A stretch of DNA of 62,468 bases from Aggregatibacter actinomycetemcomitans (GCF_003130205.1 NZ_NRDF01000011.1:1-62468); one strand, 5' to 3'; shown: positions 10,561 to 21,307, numbered from the stretch's first letter. Notes: a model not told the origin generated them from the letters alone. Made by a program: numbers and translations.

Positions 10561-11244
10561 ATGTTTCAGGAATATTTAAGCGTTATTGCACAGGGCATTC
10601 CCACCAGTTTGTTATTAACCGTCGTTTCATTGGCGATTGCGTTTTTCCTGGCGCTGTTGCTGACCGTTTTGCTTTCTATGGGCAATAAAGCGGTTAAAAG
10701 TGCGGTCAATTTATACCTTACTTTATTTACCGGCACGCCGTTATTGGTGCAATTCTTTTTGATCTATGCGGGACCGGGGCAATTTCAGTGGATCGTCAAC
10801 AGCCCGTTGTGGTCGGTGCTATCTAATGCGTGGTTTTGCGCGGCGTTGGCATTGGCGTTAAATAGTGCGGCATATTCCACCCAATTATTCCACGGCGCCG
10901 TAAAAGCCATTCCGAAAGGGCAATGGGAAAGTTGTGCGGCGCTCGGATTAAGCCGTTTACAAACGTTGAAAATCCTGATTCCGTATGCGTTAAAACGCGC
11001 GTTGCCTTCTTATTCTAACGAAATTATTCTGGTGTTTAAAGGCACGGCGTTGGTGTCCACCATTACCATCATGGATATTATGGGTTACGCCCGCCAGCTT
11101 TATGGCACGGAATACGATGCGCTCACGATTTATGGCATTGCCGGCGGCATTTATCTGATTATCACCGGTATTGCAACACTCTTGTTGCGCAGACTGGAAA
11201 ACAAAGTGCTTGCCTTTGACCGCTTGGCTATGAAAAGCGTCTAA
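10561..11244 (+). CDS. artM: Arginine ABC transporter permease ArtM
   Basis: A 227-residue HisMQ-family permease, the partner of ArtQ. It has several membrane segments and an EAA loop WESCAALGLSRLQTLKILIP near residues 121-140. It is the last gene of the art operon. An uptake sequence begins at the stop codon, and the first good terminator is about 140 bases further on. Confidence 0.92.
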   Translation: MFQEYLSVIAQGIPTSLLLTVVSLAIAFFLALLLTVLLSMGNKAVKSAVNLYLTLFTGTPLLVQFFLIYAGPGQFQWIVNSPLWSVLSNAWFCAALALALNSAAYSTQLFHGAVKAIPKGQWESCAALGLSRLQTLKILIPYALKRALPSYSNEIILVFKGTALVSTITIMDIMGYARQLYGTEYDALTIYGIAGGIYLIITGIATLLLRRLENKVLAFDRLAMKSV

Positions 11245-11602
11245 AAAGTGCGGTGATTTTCCCAAGCGTTTTTAAAGTAGGTTAAACCTTACAAGAGAAC
11301 CTGAATAAAGGGCGTGCGAAGATTTAGAATAATGATAAATGCCCGAGAATTTATGCTAAATGGGTAGTGAAGTCGGTATCGAAAAGCGGGCGGAATGTCG
11401 CCCTTTTTTATTTACTATTAGTTATCCGGCAGACTACAATCAGCACCAATTAAGATTGTCCTAAAATTAAGTGGAATTTCATGTTTTCAGGGTAGGGGTA
11501 TAACATGATTTCTGTGGCAGAATCCGTTTTGGTAAAAAGTATAACCCGGCGATTTTTGTTTAAAACATGAGAAATTTATACTGCACTTTTTCGTTCAGCA
11601 TG
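11245..11602. other. artM 3' region with terminator; no gene seen
   Basis: About 360 bases without a plausible gene. It begins with an uptake sequence, then roughly 140 bases that could be a 3' untranslated tail or a small RNA, ending at the terminator near 11386-11409. I compared it by eye with common riboswitch cores and recognised none. The rest leads into the CRP site of the cstA-like gene. Confidence 0.5.
11386..11409 (+). terminator. Rho-independent terminator of the art operon
   Basis: A GC-rich stem GGGCG/CGCCC (11388-11392 with 11399-11403) is followed by a run of six T. It is the first terminator after artM. Confidence 0.75.
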
Positions 11603-11626
11603 AAAATGTGATTAACATCACATTTT
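11603..11626 (+). promoter_or_regulatory. CRP (cAMP receptor protein) binding site
   Basis: A perfect 10-base inverted repeat, AAAATGTGAT and ATCACATTTT with a 4-base spacer. It contains TGTGA-N6-TCACA, the exact core of the CRP consensus. It lies about 160 bases upstream of the cstA-like start. A TTAATA hexamer near 11666 would put the site about 60 bases upstream of transcription start, as in class I CRP promoters; that placement is inference. Confidence 0.85.
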
Positions 11627-11784
11627 GTGAAGATATTTTGAAGCGAAGGATCATAGTTTATTTACTTAATAGTAACCGCGCCCTAAAATAGCGCCGCTTG
11701 CTCGGTTTCGAGTTTAAATTAACCCGAACCGATGATTTCTCTGATTCATTAAATTCACTGTTCTCTTCTCCGTAGGATGCTTAT

Positions 11785-13375
11785 ATGTTGTGGTTTTTCT
11801 TCTGTGTTTTAATGTTGATTTTAGGGTATTTTATTTATGGCAAAGTCGTCGAAAAGATTTTTGCCATTAATCCTAAACGTCGCTTACGAACTCACTGATG
11901 GCGTGGATTACATGCCAATGTCTAAAACCAAAATTTGGTTAATCCAATTACTCAATATTGCCGGTACCGGTCCGATTTTTGGTCCGATTCTGGGAGCGTT
12001 ATACGGACCGGTGGCAATGTTGTGGATTGTGCTCGGTTGTATTTTTGCCGGTGCGGTGCACGATTATTTCTGCGGCATGTTAAGTATTCGTCACGGTGGT
12101 GCAACCATGCCTTATTTGGCAGGCAAATTTTTAGGTCGTCCCGTTAAAGTTTTCATTAATCTTTTAGCGCTGATTCTTCTTTTACTAGTCGGGGTGGTAT
12201 TTGTGGCAAGTCCTGCGCAATTAATGGGTACCATCACGATGGATATTTTCGGCGTATCACAAGGTGCTTTGCAACTAGGCGATGCTGAGGCGCTACATCA
12301 TTCCGTTGAAGCCGGTGGTATTCAAGTATGGGGCATGGATAAAGCAACAGTAGTTTCTGTTTGGACACTCGCTATTTTTGCTTACTATATCCTTGCTACC
12401 TTATTACCAATTGATAAAATTATCGGCCGAATTTATCCGCTCTTCGGTGCGTTATTACTCTTCATGTCTGTGGGTATGGTGTATGGTTTAGTCTCTGCAC
12501 ATTTCAGTGCCGCGGATCCAATTGAATTCTTCCGCACGGTGAACGCAGACGGTCAAGGTTTAACTTGGGATAAATTTACACAAAACTTCCAAGTAAAAGG
12601 TGATGTACCGATTTGGCCGCTCTTGTTCTTAACCATTTCCTGTGGTGCGCTGTCCGGTTTCCATGCCACTCAAACTCCGTTAATGGCGCGTTGTGCAGAA
12701 AATGAAAAAGAAGGTCGCTTTATTTTCTATGGTGCGATGATTACGGAAGGTATTATTGCTTTAGTCTGGTGTACGGTCGGTCTTGCGTTCTATGAGAATC
12801 CACAAGCGTTACAAGACGCGATCACTGCAGGTTCACCGTCTAAAGTGGTATATGATAGTTCATTACATTTCTTAGGTTTTGTAGGGGGGATTTTTGCTGT
12901 GTTAGGTGTAGTGGTATTACCAATTACATCCGGCGATACCGCCTTCCGTGCAGCACGTTTACAATTGGCGGAAATCTTCCATATTGATCAACGTGTACTT
13001 TCCAAACGTTTATTGATTGCACTTCCATTGTTTGCGTTAGGTTATGTTGTCTCTACCATTGACTTCAGCGTATTATGGCGCTATTTCACTTGGGCAAACC
13101 AAATGACCGCAATGGTGATGTTGTGGACAGCGGCAGCTTATTTGTATCGCTACCATAAATTCCACTGGGTGGCTTCAATTCCGGCATGGTTTATCACTAC
13201 CGTTTGTGCGACCTACCTGTACTACAACAAGATCGGTTTTAACTTAGATTATCAGTTGTCTGTTTATTTAGGTTTCGCAACCACCATCGTATGCGTCGTA
13301 TTGTTTTTCGTATTGGTTAAACGTTCGGGTGAACCGGATCCTGATGCGTTAGAGGATAACTTCGCAAAACAATAA
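11785..13375 (+). pseudogene. CstA-family carbon starvation transporter, frameshifted near the 5' end
   Basis: The main open frame (from 11837) encodes a polytopic membrane protein with the CstA signatures NIAGTGPIFGPILGA, AGAVHDYFCGM and SCGALSGFHATQTP. CstA-family proteins take up peptides or pyruvate. The true start looks to be the ATG at 11785, which follows TAGGA and encodes the expected first membrane segment (MLWFFFCVLMLILGYFIYG). That frame reads to KR at 11880 and soon hits TGA at 11896. The downstream frame (AYELTDGVDYMPMSK) is one base off and lacks a ribosome binding site at 11837. Related proteins have about three residues here that are missing, which fits a loss of 8 bases. It is either a broken gene or a local sequence error. 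Confidence 0.8.
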
Positions 13376-13412
13376 AAATTTCTACCGCACTTTTGGCGGT
13401 AAACAGGAAAGC

Positions 13413-13449
13413 AACACCCTGCTAATGAAAATTGGCAGGGTGTTTTTTA
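13413..13449 (+). terminator. Rho-independent terminator after the cstA-like gene
   Basis: Arms AACACCCTGC (13413-13422) and GCAGGGTGTT (13435-13444) form a perfect 10-base stem followed by T residues. It separates this gene from the dcw cluster. Confidence 0.9.
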
Positions 13450-13515
13450 TATCTGTGATTTCAGCTTAAAAAGATCCTGGCTTAAAAAACTTTACGCAGA
13501 AGATCCTGAAACAGC

Positions 13516-13544
13516 TTGCAACTTGAGCAAACAAATAATAAACT
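13516..13544 (+). promoter_or_regulatory. Possible mraZ promoter
   Basis: TTGCAA at 13516-13521 and TAAACT at 13539-13544 are 17 bases apart. Transcription would start near 13551, right at the MraZ repeat array. The -10 is weak (4 of 6), so this is a modest prediction. Confidence 0.4.
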
Positions 13545-13550
13545 TAGCGG

Positions 13551-13587
13551 AAAGTGGTAGAAAGTGGTTTTTTGTGGAGAATTTTGG
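13551..13587 (+). promoter_or_regulatory. MraZ operator: direct repeats at 10-base period
   Basis: GTGG occurs at 13554, 13564 and 13574, followed by TTGG at 13584: exactly one helical turn apart. The first two units read AAAGTGG plus three bases, the form reported for MraZ boxes. In E. coli and mollicutes MraZ binds such tandem repeats ahead of its own gene and represses the dcw operon. Autoregulation here is inferred from that. Confidence 0.75.
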
Positions 13588-13636
13588 AAGAAAATCCCAA
13601 ATTCTGACCATCCAAACGGAAAAAAGGAATAAATTC

Positions 13637-14095
13637 ATGTTTCGTGGAGCTTCGGCGGTTAATTTAGATGCGAAGGGTAGAATTTCTATCCCGACCCGCT
13701 ATCGCGCCGAACTTTTGGAACAAAATCAAGGGCAAATGGTTTGTACGGTGGATATTCGTCAACCTTGTTTATTGCTTTATCCATTGCAGGAATGGGAAAT
13801 TATTGAACAAAAACTACTCGAACTTTCCAATTTTGATCCTGTACAACGCAGTTTGCAACGGGTGATGTTGGGCTATGCCACCGAGTGTGAGTTGGATAGT
13901 GCAGGGCGGATTTTAATTAGCGGTCCACTGCGCCAACACGCCAAATTAGAAAAATCCATCATGCTGGTCGGGCAATTAAATAAATTTGAAATCTGGAGTG
14001 ATGCGGAATGGCAAGCCCAGGTGGAACAAGACATGGCATTAGGTGCAACGGATACTTTTGCATTATCGGAAAAATTAAAAACGCTGTCATTATAA
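13637..14095 (+). CDS. mraZ: Transcriptional regulator MraZ
   Basis: A 152-residue DNA-binding protein with two AbrB-like SpoVT/MraZ domains; the paired motifs [15 protein letters not shown] (residues 9-23) and [15 protein letters not shown] mark them. In E. coli it represses the dcw promoter. The length equals the E. coli protein. The start at 13637 was chosen because it follows AAAGGAA and matches the family N-terminus MFRGASAV; the open frame upstream runs through the operator. First gene of the dcw cluster. Confidence 0.94.
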   Translation: MFRGASAVNLDAKGRISIPTRYRAELLEQNQGQMVCTVDIRQPCLLLYPLQEWEIIEQKLLELSNFDPVQRSLQRVMLGYATECELDSAGRILISGPLRQHAKLEKSIMLVGQLNKFEIWSDAEWQAQVEQDMALGATDTFALSEKLKTLSL

Positions 14096-14127
14096 GAGGC
14101 AAACTCACAGAACAGCGGCACTAGCAA

Positions 14128-14158
14128 AAGATAAGCGGCGGTGACGCCGCTCTATCTT
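14128..14158 (+). promoter_or_regulatory. Strong stem-loop between mraZ and rsmH
   Basis: AGCGGCG, loop GTGA, CGCCGCT, extended by AAGATA/TATCTT across one bulged base. It lies 33 bases after mraZ and is followed by a loose T-rich stretch (CTCTTTATTTT) rather than a clean T run. It could be a partial terminator or an RNA processing site that lowers downstream expression. Confidence 0.55.
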
Positions 14159-14204
14159 CTCTTTATTTTACATTGTAATTTTTATGTACCATTGGTAATG
14201 GATT

Positions 14205-15173
14205 ATGACGCATTTAAATACGTTTTCTTCAACTGAGCATTTGACGGTTTTATTGCATGAAACCGTGGACGGCTTGGCGTTGAAAAAAAACGGCATTTAC
14301 ATTGATGGTACGTTTGGACGTGGTGGACACTCCCGTTTAATCCTTTCCCAATTATTGGCTAACGGCAAATTGATTGCCATCGATCGCGATCCGCAGGCGG
14401 TAGCTGAAGCACAAAAAATTCAAGATCCGCGTTTTCATATTGAACACAATACCTTCTCGGAAATTCTGCCGATTTGTGAAAAACTCGGTTTAGTCGGCAA
14501 GGTTGATGGCATTTTGCTTGATCTTGGCGTGTCTTCACCGCAATTGGACGATGCAGAACGCGGTTTCAGTTTTATGAAAGACGGTCCGTTAGATATGCGT
14601 ATGGACAGTTCAAAAGGCATATCTGCCGCCGAATGGCTTGCGCAGGTTTCCGAGCAGGATTTGGCATGGGTATTAAAAACCTTCGGTGAGGAGCGTTTTG
14701 CCAAGCGTATCGCCAAAGCCATCGTCGATTACAACAAAAGTGCGGTGCAAAATGGCGGTGAATTTTTAGCACGCACCTTGCAACTTGCCGAACTCATTGC
14801 ACAGGCAGTGCCGTTTAAAGATAAACACAAACATCCGGCGACCCGCAGCTTTCAGGCAATTCGGATTTATATTAATGCCGAGTTGGATGAATTGGAAAAT
14901 GTATTGCAGTCTGCATTAAGCGTGTTAGCCCCGCAAGGGCGTTTATCCGTGATCAGTTTCCATTCGCTGGAAGATCGTATGGTAAAGCAATTTATGCGCA
15001 AACAAAGCCAAGGCGAAGTCATTCCGAAAGGGCTTCCGTTACGCGAAGATCAAATTCAGCGTAATCAGAGGTTAAAAGTGATCGGCAAAGCGATTATGCC
15101 GAGTGAAGCTGAGATTGCACAAAACCCAAGAGCCAGAAGTGCCGTATTACGCGTTGCGGAGAGAATAAACTGA
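14205..15173 (+). CDS. rsmH: 16S rRNA m4C1402 methyltransferase RsmH (MraW)
   Basis: A 322-residue S-adenosylmethionine-dependent enzyme that methylates N4 of C1402 in the 16S rRNA decoding centre. The SAM-binding loop is [10 protein letters not shown] (residues 34-43); [14 protein letters not shown] and [13 protein letters not shown] are family signatures. It is second in the dcw cluster, and its stop codon overlaps the ftsL start (TGATG), indicating translational coupling. Confidence 0.96.
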   Translation: MTHLNTFSSTEHLTVLLHETVDGLALKKNGIYIDGTFGRGGHSRLILSQLLANGKLIAIDRDPQAVAEAQKIQDPRFHIEHNTFSEILPICEKLGLVGKVDGILLDLGVSSPQLDDAERGFSFMKDGPLDMRMDSSKGISAAEWLAQVSEQDLAWVLKTFGEERFAKRIAKAIVDYNKSAVQNGGEFLARTLQLAELIAQAVPFKDKHKHPATRSFQAIRIYINAELDELENVLQSALSVLAPQGRLSVISFHSLEDRMVKQFMRKQSQGEVIPKGLPLREDQIQRNQRLKVIGKAIMPSEAEIAQNPRARSAVLRVAERIN

Positions 15174-15490
15174 TGTTGGAAAATAACGATAGATACCCGC
15201 TGCAAGACATTATTATGGAAGACTTATTCACGTCGAATAAGTTTGTTCTTATCTTGTTATTTTTGATTGTCATTACTGCGCTCGGCACAGTGTGGATTAC
15301 CCATCAAACCCGGAGTCTGGTGACGGAAAAAGGCGATTTGGTTCTTCAGCACCAAGCATTAGAAAACGAATTTTTAAATTTAAAATTGGAAGAGGCGACA
15401 CAAAGCGATAACACTCGAATTGAAGCGATTGCCAAACAATTAGGCATGCAGCGTGCAACACCCGAACAAGAAGTTGTTATTCTTGAGTAA
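15173..15490 (+). CDS. ftsL: Cell division protein FtsL
   Basis: A 105-residue bitopic membrane protein of the divisome: a short cytoplasmic N-terminus, one membrane helix near residues 25-45 ([19 protein letters not shown]), then a periplasmic heptad-rich segment ending in [19 protein letters not shown], typical of FtsL. It pairs with FtsB and recruits FtsW/FtsI. The first base is shared with the rsmH stop. Identity rests on this topology and on position, since FtsL diverges quickly. Confidence 0.9.
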   Translation: MLENNDRYPLQDIIMEDLFTSNKFVLILLFLIVITALGTVWITHQTRSLVTEKGDLVLQHQALENEFLNLKLEEATQSDNTRIEAIAKQLGMQRATPEQEVVILE

Positions 15491-15507
15491 AGTTGAAGGT
15501 GATGAAA

Positions 15508-17331
15508 ATGATGAAATTTAATAAATCGGTAAGACCTTTAAAACCAAAGAAAACGACAAAAACTTCTTCTAAAAGCGGTTCTGCGGTAAAACCGAATAAA
15601 CCGAAACAGGTCTATGAAAGAAGTTTCCTGAAAGGTCGTTATTTCTCCGCACTAAGTTTTATTGTGGTGGGGTTAACCGCACTTATCGCTCAAGCGGCTT
15701 ATATTCAAATTGTGAATGCCGATCCATTGGTTAACGAGGCGGATAAGCGCTCCTTGCGCAAACAGGAAGTACAGTTCGTGCGCGGTTCAATTTTAGATCG
15801 TAACGGTCAGCTGCTTTCCGTTAGCGTACCGATGTATTCCGTGGTTGCCGATCCAAAATTCATTTTTGATGAAAACTCGCTGAAGGATAAAGAACGTTGG
15901 CAAAAACTGGCGGAAGCTTTGAGTATTTCATACAGCAATTTACTTAAACGGGTGGAAAAAGATCCGAAATCCCGCTTTGTGTATTTATCCCGTCAGATTT
16001 CCCCGACACTGGCAAGCTATGTTAAAGATTTAAAAATTACCGGCATTGTGTTGAGGCCAGAGTCTCGCCGTTTTTATCCCCGTGTGGAAGAAACTGCACA
16101 TTTAATCGGTTATACCAACATTGACGGTGCAGGTATTGAAGGTATCGAGAAAAGTTTTGATTCCATGTTGATCGGCAAGTCCGGTTTGCGTACTTATCGT
16201 AAAGATAAACTCGGCAACATCGTGGAAAATATTGCTGATGTGAAGAAATATGATGCGCAAGACGTGACTTTAAGTATCGACGAAAAATTACAATCCATGG
16301 TGTACCGTGAAATTAAGAAAGCGGTGGCAGAAAATAAAGCGGAATCGGGCACCGCCGTGTTGGTGGATGTGCGGACCGGTGAGGTGTTGGCGATGGCGAA
16401 TGCACCGTCTTATAACCCGAATAACCGTACCGGTCTGAAATCCGAATTGACACGAAATCGTGCGATTACCGATACTTTTGAACCGGGTTCCACAGTAAAA
16501 CCGTTCGTCGTTTTGACCGCACTTCAACGTGGCGCAGTGCGTCGTGATGAAGTGATTAATACCGGTCCGTTAGTCTTAAACGGTCATGCAGTCAAAGATG
16601 TGGCTCCTCGCGATAAATTAACTTTAGAGGGTATTTTGGAAAACTCCAGTAACCGTGGTGTGAGCCGTTTGGCGTTGCGTATGCCGCCGAATGCGTTGAT
16701 GGAAACCTATCAAAATGCGGGATTAGGTAAAGCCACGGATTTAGGTTTAATCGGTGAACAATCCGGTTTATTGAATGCGCATCGTGCCCGTTGGTCGGAT
16801 ATTGAGCGTGCCAATGTGGCTTATGGTTATGGAATCAATGCTACGCCTTTACAAATTGCACGTGCCTATATGACGTTAGGCAGTTTTGGGGTTTATCGCC
16901 CGTTATCTATTACTAAAGTGGATCCACCGGTGGTGGGTAATCGTGTGTTCTCCGAAAAAATCACCCGTGAAGTGGTTAACATGATGGAAAAAGTGGCGAT
17001 TAAAAACGGTCGTGCCATGGTGGACGGTTATCGTGTCGGTGTGAAAACCGGTACGGCGAAAAAATTGGAAAACGGTCGTTATGTAGATAAATATGTGGCA
17101 TACACCGCAGGTATCGCACCGATTTCCGACCCACGTTATGCCTTGGTGGTTTTGATTAACGATCCAAAAGCAGGTCAATACTACGGTGGTGCAGTATCTG
17201 CGCCGTTGTTTTCCAGCATTATGGGTTACGCATTACGCGCCAACAACATTGCGCCGGACGGTTTGGGGCAGGAAAAAACGGTAAAACGCACTGTGCGTTT
17301 GAGTGATAAAAAAGCGAGCGGCGTAAACTAA
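15508..17331 (+). CDS. ftsI: Peptidoglycan D,D-transpeptidase FtsI (penicillin-binding protein 3)
   Basis: A roughly 607-residue septal transpeptidase that cross-links peptidoglycan at division. Basic cytoplasmic tail, one membrane anchor (about residues 45-65), a dimerisation domain, then the transpeptidase domain with SXXK as STVK (in [10 protein letters not shown]), SSN and KTGTA. Frames starting TTG at 15493 or ATG at 15502 are possible; 15508 is preferred because GAAGG lies 8 bases before it. Compared from memory with H. influenzae PBP3, the positions matching Arg517 and Asn526 are Lys and Asp. Confidence 0.95.
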   Translation: MMKFNKSVRPLKPKKTTKTSSKSGSAVKPNKPKQVYERSFLKGRYFSALSFIVVGLTALIAQAAYIQIVNADPLVNEADKRSLRKQEVQFVRGSILDRNGQLLSVSVPMYSVVADPKFIFDENSLKDKERWQKLAEALSISYSNLLKRVEKDPKSRFVYLSRQISPTLASYVKDLKITGIVLRPESRRFYPRVEETAHLIGYTNIDGAGIEGIEKSFDSMLIGKSGLRTYRKDKLGNIVENIADVKKYDAQDVTLSIDEKLQSMVYREIKKAVAENKAESGTAVLVDVRTGEVLAMANAPSYNPNNRTGLKSELTRNRAITDTFEPGSTVKPFVVLTALQRGAVRRDEVINTGPLVLNGHAVKDVAPRDKLTLEGILENSSNRGVSRLALRMPPNALMETYQNAGLGKATDLGLIGEQSGLLNAHRARWSDIERANVAYGYGINATPLQIARAYMTLGSFGVYRPLSITKVDPPVVGNRVFSEKITREVVNMMEKVAIKNGRAMVDGYRVGVKTGTAKKLENGRYVDKYVAYTAGIAPISDPRYALVVLINDPKAGQYYGGAVSAPLFSSIMGYALRANNIAPDGLGQEKTVKRTVRLSDKKASGVN

Positions 17332-17348
17332 ATTGATGAGAAAAAACA

Positions 17349-18815
17349 ATGCACCGATTAACCGCACTTTTAGGGATTGATATTGCCGGAGAGATCAATC
17401 TTACCGAAATGACATTAGACAGCCGTACTGCAAAGGCCGGCTGTCTTTTTATTGCCGTTAAAGGGCACCAAACCGACGGTCGCCAATATATTCCGCAAGC
17501 CATACAGAACGGCGCAAGTGCGGTCATTTTTGAAGCCGATTCTGCGCCGCAACATCTTCAGGTGCATTACGAACAGGGGATTCCTCTCATTGCCTTTTAT
17601 CGGCTAAGCGAAAATTTATCCCGTCTTGCCGATGTGTTCTATCAATATCCTTCCAAGCATTTGACCTTAGTGGGTGTGACAGGTACCAACGGCAAGACCA
17701 CTACCGCGCAATTACTGGCGCAATGGACGCAACTGTTAGGGCGCACCAGCGCCGTGATGGGCACCATCGGTAACGGTTTATTCGGTCAGGTGAAAGAAGC
17801 CGCGAATACCACCGGTTCTGCCGTCGAAATTCAAGCCTCGCTGGCGGATTTTGTCGCAAAAGGCGCAGACTTTGCGGCGATTGAAGTGTCTTCCCATGGT
17901 TTAGTGCAGCACCGCGTAGAATCCGTGCATTTCAGCGCGGCGGTGTTTACCAATTTAAGCCACGATCATTTGGATTACCATCACACCATGGAAAATTACG
18001 CCGCGGCAAAAAAACGCCTGTTTACCGAACTGGATAGTCGTCATCAGATTATTGACGCGGATGATCCCGTCGGTGCGGCGTGGTTGGCGGAAATGTCTCA
18101 TGCCGTGGCGGTCAGTGCCAAGGCGGATTTTCTCCCGCAACAAGCCAACTGGCTGAAAGCCGTTGCTGTGCGTTTTAATCACAAAGGCGCAACAATTCAA
18201 TTTGAATCCTCCTGGGGCAACGGCGAATTACAAAGCTCGCTTATCGGCGCGTTTAACGTCAGCAATTTACTGTTGGTGACCGCAACCTTGCTAACGCTCG
18301 GTTACCCCCTATCTGATCTCATTAACAGCGTACATAAATTAACCGGCGTATGTGGTCGTATGGAAATGCTGCACGTCCCACAAAAACCGACGGTGATTGT
18401 GGATTATGCACATACGCCCGACGCATTGGAAAAAGCCTTACAGGCGGCGCGACTACATTGCCATGGACAACTTTGGTGTATTTTCGGTTGTGGTGGCGAT
18501 CGTGACAGCGGTAAACGTCCGCTGATGGCGAAAATTGCCGAACAGTTGGCGGATCATGTCATTGCCACCGACGACAATCCACGCACGGAAGAACCGACGA
18601 AAATCATGGCGGATATTTTAACCGGTTTTGTCCATCCGCAACGCGTACAAGTCATTCATCAGCGTGAACAAGCCATTGCTACCGCGATTAAAAGTGCGGT
18701 GGAAAATGACGTTATTTTAATTGCCGGTAAAGGTCATGAAGACTATCAAATCATTGGCAAAACCAAACATCATTTTTCAGATCAGGAAGTCGCTGGTAAC
18801 TATTTATCTCAATAG
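17349..18815 (+). CDS. murE: UDP-MurNAc-tripeptide synthetase MurE (meso-DAP adding)
   Basis: A 488-residue cytoplasmic ligase that adds meso-diaminopimelate to UDP-MurNAc-L-Ala-D-Glu using ATP. The Mur ligase ATP loop is [11 protein letters not shown] near residues 109-119. The DNPR motif ([10 protein letters not shown] near 415) is the family marker for meso-DAP rather than lysine, as expected in a Gram-negative bacterium. It lies between ftsI and murF in dcw order; murF starts 8 bases after its stop. Confidence 0.96.
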   Translation: MHRLTALLGIDIAGEINLTEMTLDSRTAKAGCLFIAVKGHQTDGRQYIPQAIQNGASAVIFEADSAPQHLQVHYEQGIPLIAFYRLSENLSRLADVFYQYPSKHLTLVGVTGTNGKTTTAQLLAQWTQLLGRTSAVMGTIGNGLFGQVKEAANTTGSAVEIQASLADFVAKGADFAAIEVSSHGLVQHRVESVHFSAAVFTNLSHDHLDYHHTMENYAAAKKRLFTELDSRHQIIDADDPVGAAWLAEMSHAVAVSAKADFLPQQANWLKAVAVRFNHKGATIQFESSWGNGELQSSLIGAFNVSNLLLVTATLLTLGYPLSDLINSVHKLTGVCGRMEMLHVPQKPTVIVDYAHTPDALEKALQAARLHCHGQLWCIFGCGGDRDSGKRPLMAKIAEQLADHVIATDDNPRTEEPTKIMADILTGFVHPQRVQVIHQREQAIATAIKSAVENDVILIAGKGHEDYQIIGKTKHHFSDQEVAGNYLSQ

Positions 18816-18822
18816 AAACAAC

Positions 18823-20202
18823 ATGATTACATTATCTCTTTCACAAATTGCCTCCATTTTAGGGGCGGAGCTCATGGGCGATGGTACGGTTACCGTCGAA
18901 AGCGTGAGTACGGACAGCCGTCAGGCAGTGAGCAACGGGTTGTTTTTTGCGCTTAAAGGCGAAAATTTTGACGCGCACCATTATGTTGCCAAAGCCGCCG
19001 AACAGGGTTGTGTGGCGGCGGTGGTTGAACATCCGACGGAAGGCAATATCGCCCAACTTATCGTTAAAGACAGTCGCCTTGCCTTAGGGCAGCTTGCCAA
19101 ATGGCTGCGTGAAAAAATCAACCCGAAAGTGGTGGCGATGACGGGATCTTCCGGTAAAACCACGGTGAAAGAGATGGTTGCTTCCATTTTGCAACAAAGT
19201 GCGGTGGATTCTGACGACGTTTTATTTACTCAAGGCAATTTTAACAACGACATCGGCGTGCCGCTCACTTTGTTACGTTTAACGGAACGGCATAAATTCG
19301 CGGTAATCGAACTTGGCGCCAATCATATCGGTGAAATCGCCTACACCACCGCCTTGGCGCAACCCGATGTGGCGCTGGTCAATAATGTCATGGCGGCACA
19401 TTTGGAAGGGTTTGGTTCCCTTGACGGCGTGGCGACGGCAAAAGGCGAAATTTTTCGCGGCTTGACGGAACAGGGCGTCGCTATTATTAATCTGGCACAT
19501 AATTATCAGCAAAAATGGCAGGCGGATATTGGTCGGCACGCCGTGCAATATTTTGCTTATGATAACCCGCAGGCGGATTTTTACGCCGAACAAATCCATT
19601 TCTCCGAACAAGGCGCGTCTTTCTTGCTTCACACGCCACAAGGCAGCGTACAAATCAATTCCCCGTATTTGGGCGAGCATAATGTTTCCAATGCGTTGGC
19701 GGCAACGGCGTTGGCAATGAACGTGGGCGCCACCACGGCACAGGTGAAAAAAGGATTGGAAACGCCGTCTTTGGTGAAAGGGCGTTTGTTCCCGATTCAA
19801 CCTTGCGAAAATCTCTTATTGCTGGACGACACATACAACGCTAATGTGGGTTCCATGAAGTCAGCAATTTCCGTGTTAGAAAAATATCCTGCTTTTCGCG
19901 TCTTTGTTGTTGGTGATATGGGCGAATTAGGCGATAATGCGCAACTTTGCCATCAAGAGGTGGGTGAGTTTGCGCATGCCGCCAAGATAGACTTGGTGCT
20001 TTCTTTCGGGTGTTCCAGTGGCGTTATCAGTGCGGTCAATTCCGGACGCCATTTTACCGATAAAACGGAACTTGTAACTTATTTAACACCGATTATTCAA
20101 CAACAATTAGCGCAACAAAAAGTCGTTGTTTTGGTGAAAGGATCACGCAGCATGAAAATGGAAGAAGTGATCGATTTATTAAAAGGTAATTTTTTATGTT
20201 AG
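18823..20202 (+). CDS. murF: UDP-MurNAc-tripeptide:D-Ala-D-Ala ligase MurF
   Basis: A 459-residue ligase that adds D-alanyl-D-alanine to the UDP-MurNAc-tripeptide, finishing the cytoplasmic pentapeptide. ATP loop [13 protein letters not shown] near residues 106-118; the DDTYNAN motif near 331 is typical of MurF. The start at 18823 begins [13 protein letters not shown] as in the family and avoids overlapping murE; the frame is open upstream. Its 3' end overlaps mraY by 7 bases. Confidence 0.95.
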   Translation: MITLSLSQIASILGAELMGDGTVTVESVSTDSRQAVSNGLFFALKGENFDAHHYVAKAAEQGCVAAVVEHPTEGNIAQLIVKDSRLALGQLAKWLREKINPKVVAMTGSSGKTTVKEMVASILQQSAVDSDDVLFTQGNFNNDIGVPLTLLRLTERHKFAVIELGANHIGEIAYTTALAQPDVALVNNVMAAHLEGFGSLDGVATAKGEIFRGLTEQGVAIINLAHNYQQKWQADIGRHAVQYFAYDNPQADFYAEQIHFSEQGASFLLHTPQGSVQINSPYLGEHNVSNALAATALAMNVGATTAQVKKGLETPSLVKGRLFPIQPCENLLLLDDTYNANVGSMKSAISVLEKYPAFRVFVVGDMGELGDNAQLCHQEVGEFAHAAKIDLVLSFGCSSGVISAVNSGRHFTDKTELVTYLTPIIQQQLAQQKVVVLVKGSRSMKMEEVIDLLKGNFLC

Positions 20203-21281
20203 TTTGGATTGCTGAGTTTTTAACCAAATATTATTCGAGTTTCCACGTTATTTCTTACATCACCGTGCGTGCTATTTTAGCCTTATTGACTGCGCTTTTA
20301 GTGTCTTTATGGATTGGTCCGAAAGTCATTCGTCGCTTACAAATGTTAAAATTCGGTCAGGTTGTGCGTAACGACGGGCCGGAAAGTCATTTTGCCAAAA
20401 AAGGCACACCGACCATGGGCGGTGTGATGATTTTATTCGCCATCGGCGTGAGTACCTTACTTTGGGCAGATTTGCGTAATCCGTACATTTGGTTCAGTTT
20501 ATTCGTGTTATTCGGTTATGGCGCGGTCGGTTTTGTGGACGATTACCGCAAAATTACCCGCAAAAGTACCGACGGGCTAATTGCCCGCTGGAAATATTTT
20601 TGGCTTTCCGTGGTCGCTTTAGTGGCGATTTTCGGGATGTACGCCATGGGCAAGGATACCGATGCCACCCGTTTGGTGGTGCCGTTTTTTAAAGAATTTA
20701 TGCCGCAACTCGGTGTCTTTTATATCGTGCTGTCTTATTTCGTTATCGTCGGCTCCAGCAACGCGGTGAACTTTACCGACGGCTTGGACGGCTTGGCAAT
20801 TATGCCAACAGTGCTGGTGGCAGGTGCATTTGCTTTAGTAGCATGGGCGACGGGGAACATCAATTTCGCCGAATATTTACACATTCCGTACATTAAATTT
20901 AGCGCGGAATTAGTGGTGTTCTGTACCGCTATCGTCGGTGCGGGTTTAGGTTTCTTGTGGTTCAATACCTATCCTGCACAGGTGTTTATGGGCGATGTGG
21001 GCTCATTGGCATTAGGTGGCGCGCTGGGCGTGATTGCCGTGTTAGTGCGTCAGGAATTTTTATTATTAATTATGGGCGGCGTGTTCGTGATGGAAACCCT
21101 GTCCGTCATTTTACAAGTGGGCTCCTACAAACTGCGGAATAAACAACGTATTTTCCTGATGGCGCCGATTCATCACCATTTCGAGAAAAAAGGCTGGCCG
21201 GAGCCGCGCGTGATTGTACGTTTCTGGGTCATTTCCCTGATGCTCGTGTTAATCGGTTTGGTGACGTTAAAACTGCGTTAA
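20196..21281 (+). CDS. mraY: Phospho-MurNAc-pentapeptide translocase MraY
   Basis: A 361-residue membrane enzyme with about ten helices that transfers phospho-MurNAc-pentapeptide to undecaprenyl phosphate, making lipid I. Catalytic and conserved motifs are visible: GFVDDYRK (near residues 113-120), [10 protein letters not shown] (near 192-201) and the [13 protein letters not shown] loop near 321-333. It starts inside the end of murF, indicating coupling. Confidence 0.96.
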   Translation: MLVWIAEFLTKYYSSFHVISYITVRAILALLTALLVSLWIGPKVIRRLQMLKFGQVVRNDGPESHFAKKGTPTMGGVMILFAIGVSTLLWADLRNPYIWFSLFVLFGYGAVGFVDDYRKITRKSTDGLIARWKYFWLSVVALVAIFGMYAMGKDTDATRLVVPFFKEFMPQLGVFYIVLSYFVIVGSSNAVNFTDGLDGLAIMPTVLVAGAFALVAWATGNINFAEYLHIPYIKFSAELVVFCTAIVGAGLGFLWFNTYPAQVFMGDVGSLALGGALGVIAVLVRQEFLLLIMGGVFVMETLSVILQVGSYKLRNKQRIFLMAPIHHHFEKKGWPEPRVIVRFWVISLMLVLIGLVTLKLR

Positions 21282-21307
21282 ACGGTCATTTTTGAGAGAG
21301 AATTTCA

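Noticed and set aside
11265-11409. Possible riboswitch or small RNA behind artM
   Set aside because: No core of a riboswitch class I know could be matched and no promoter was found; kept only as a possible 3' tail.
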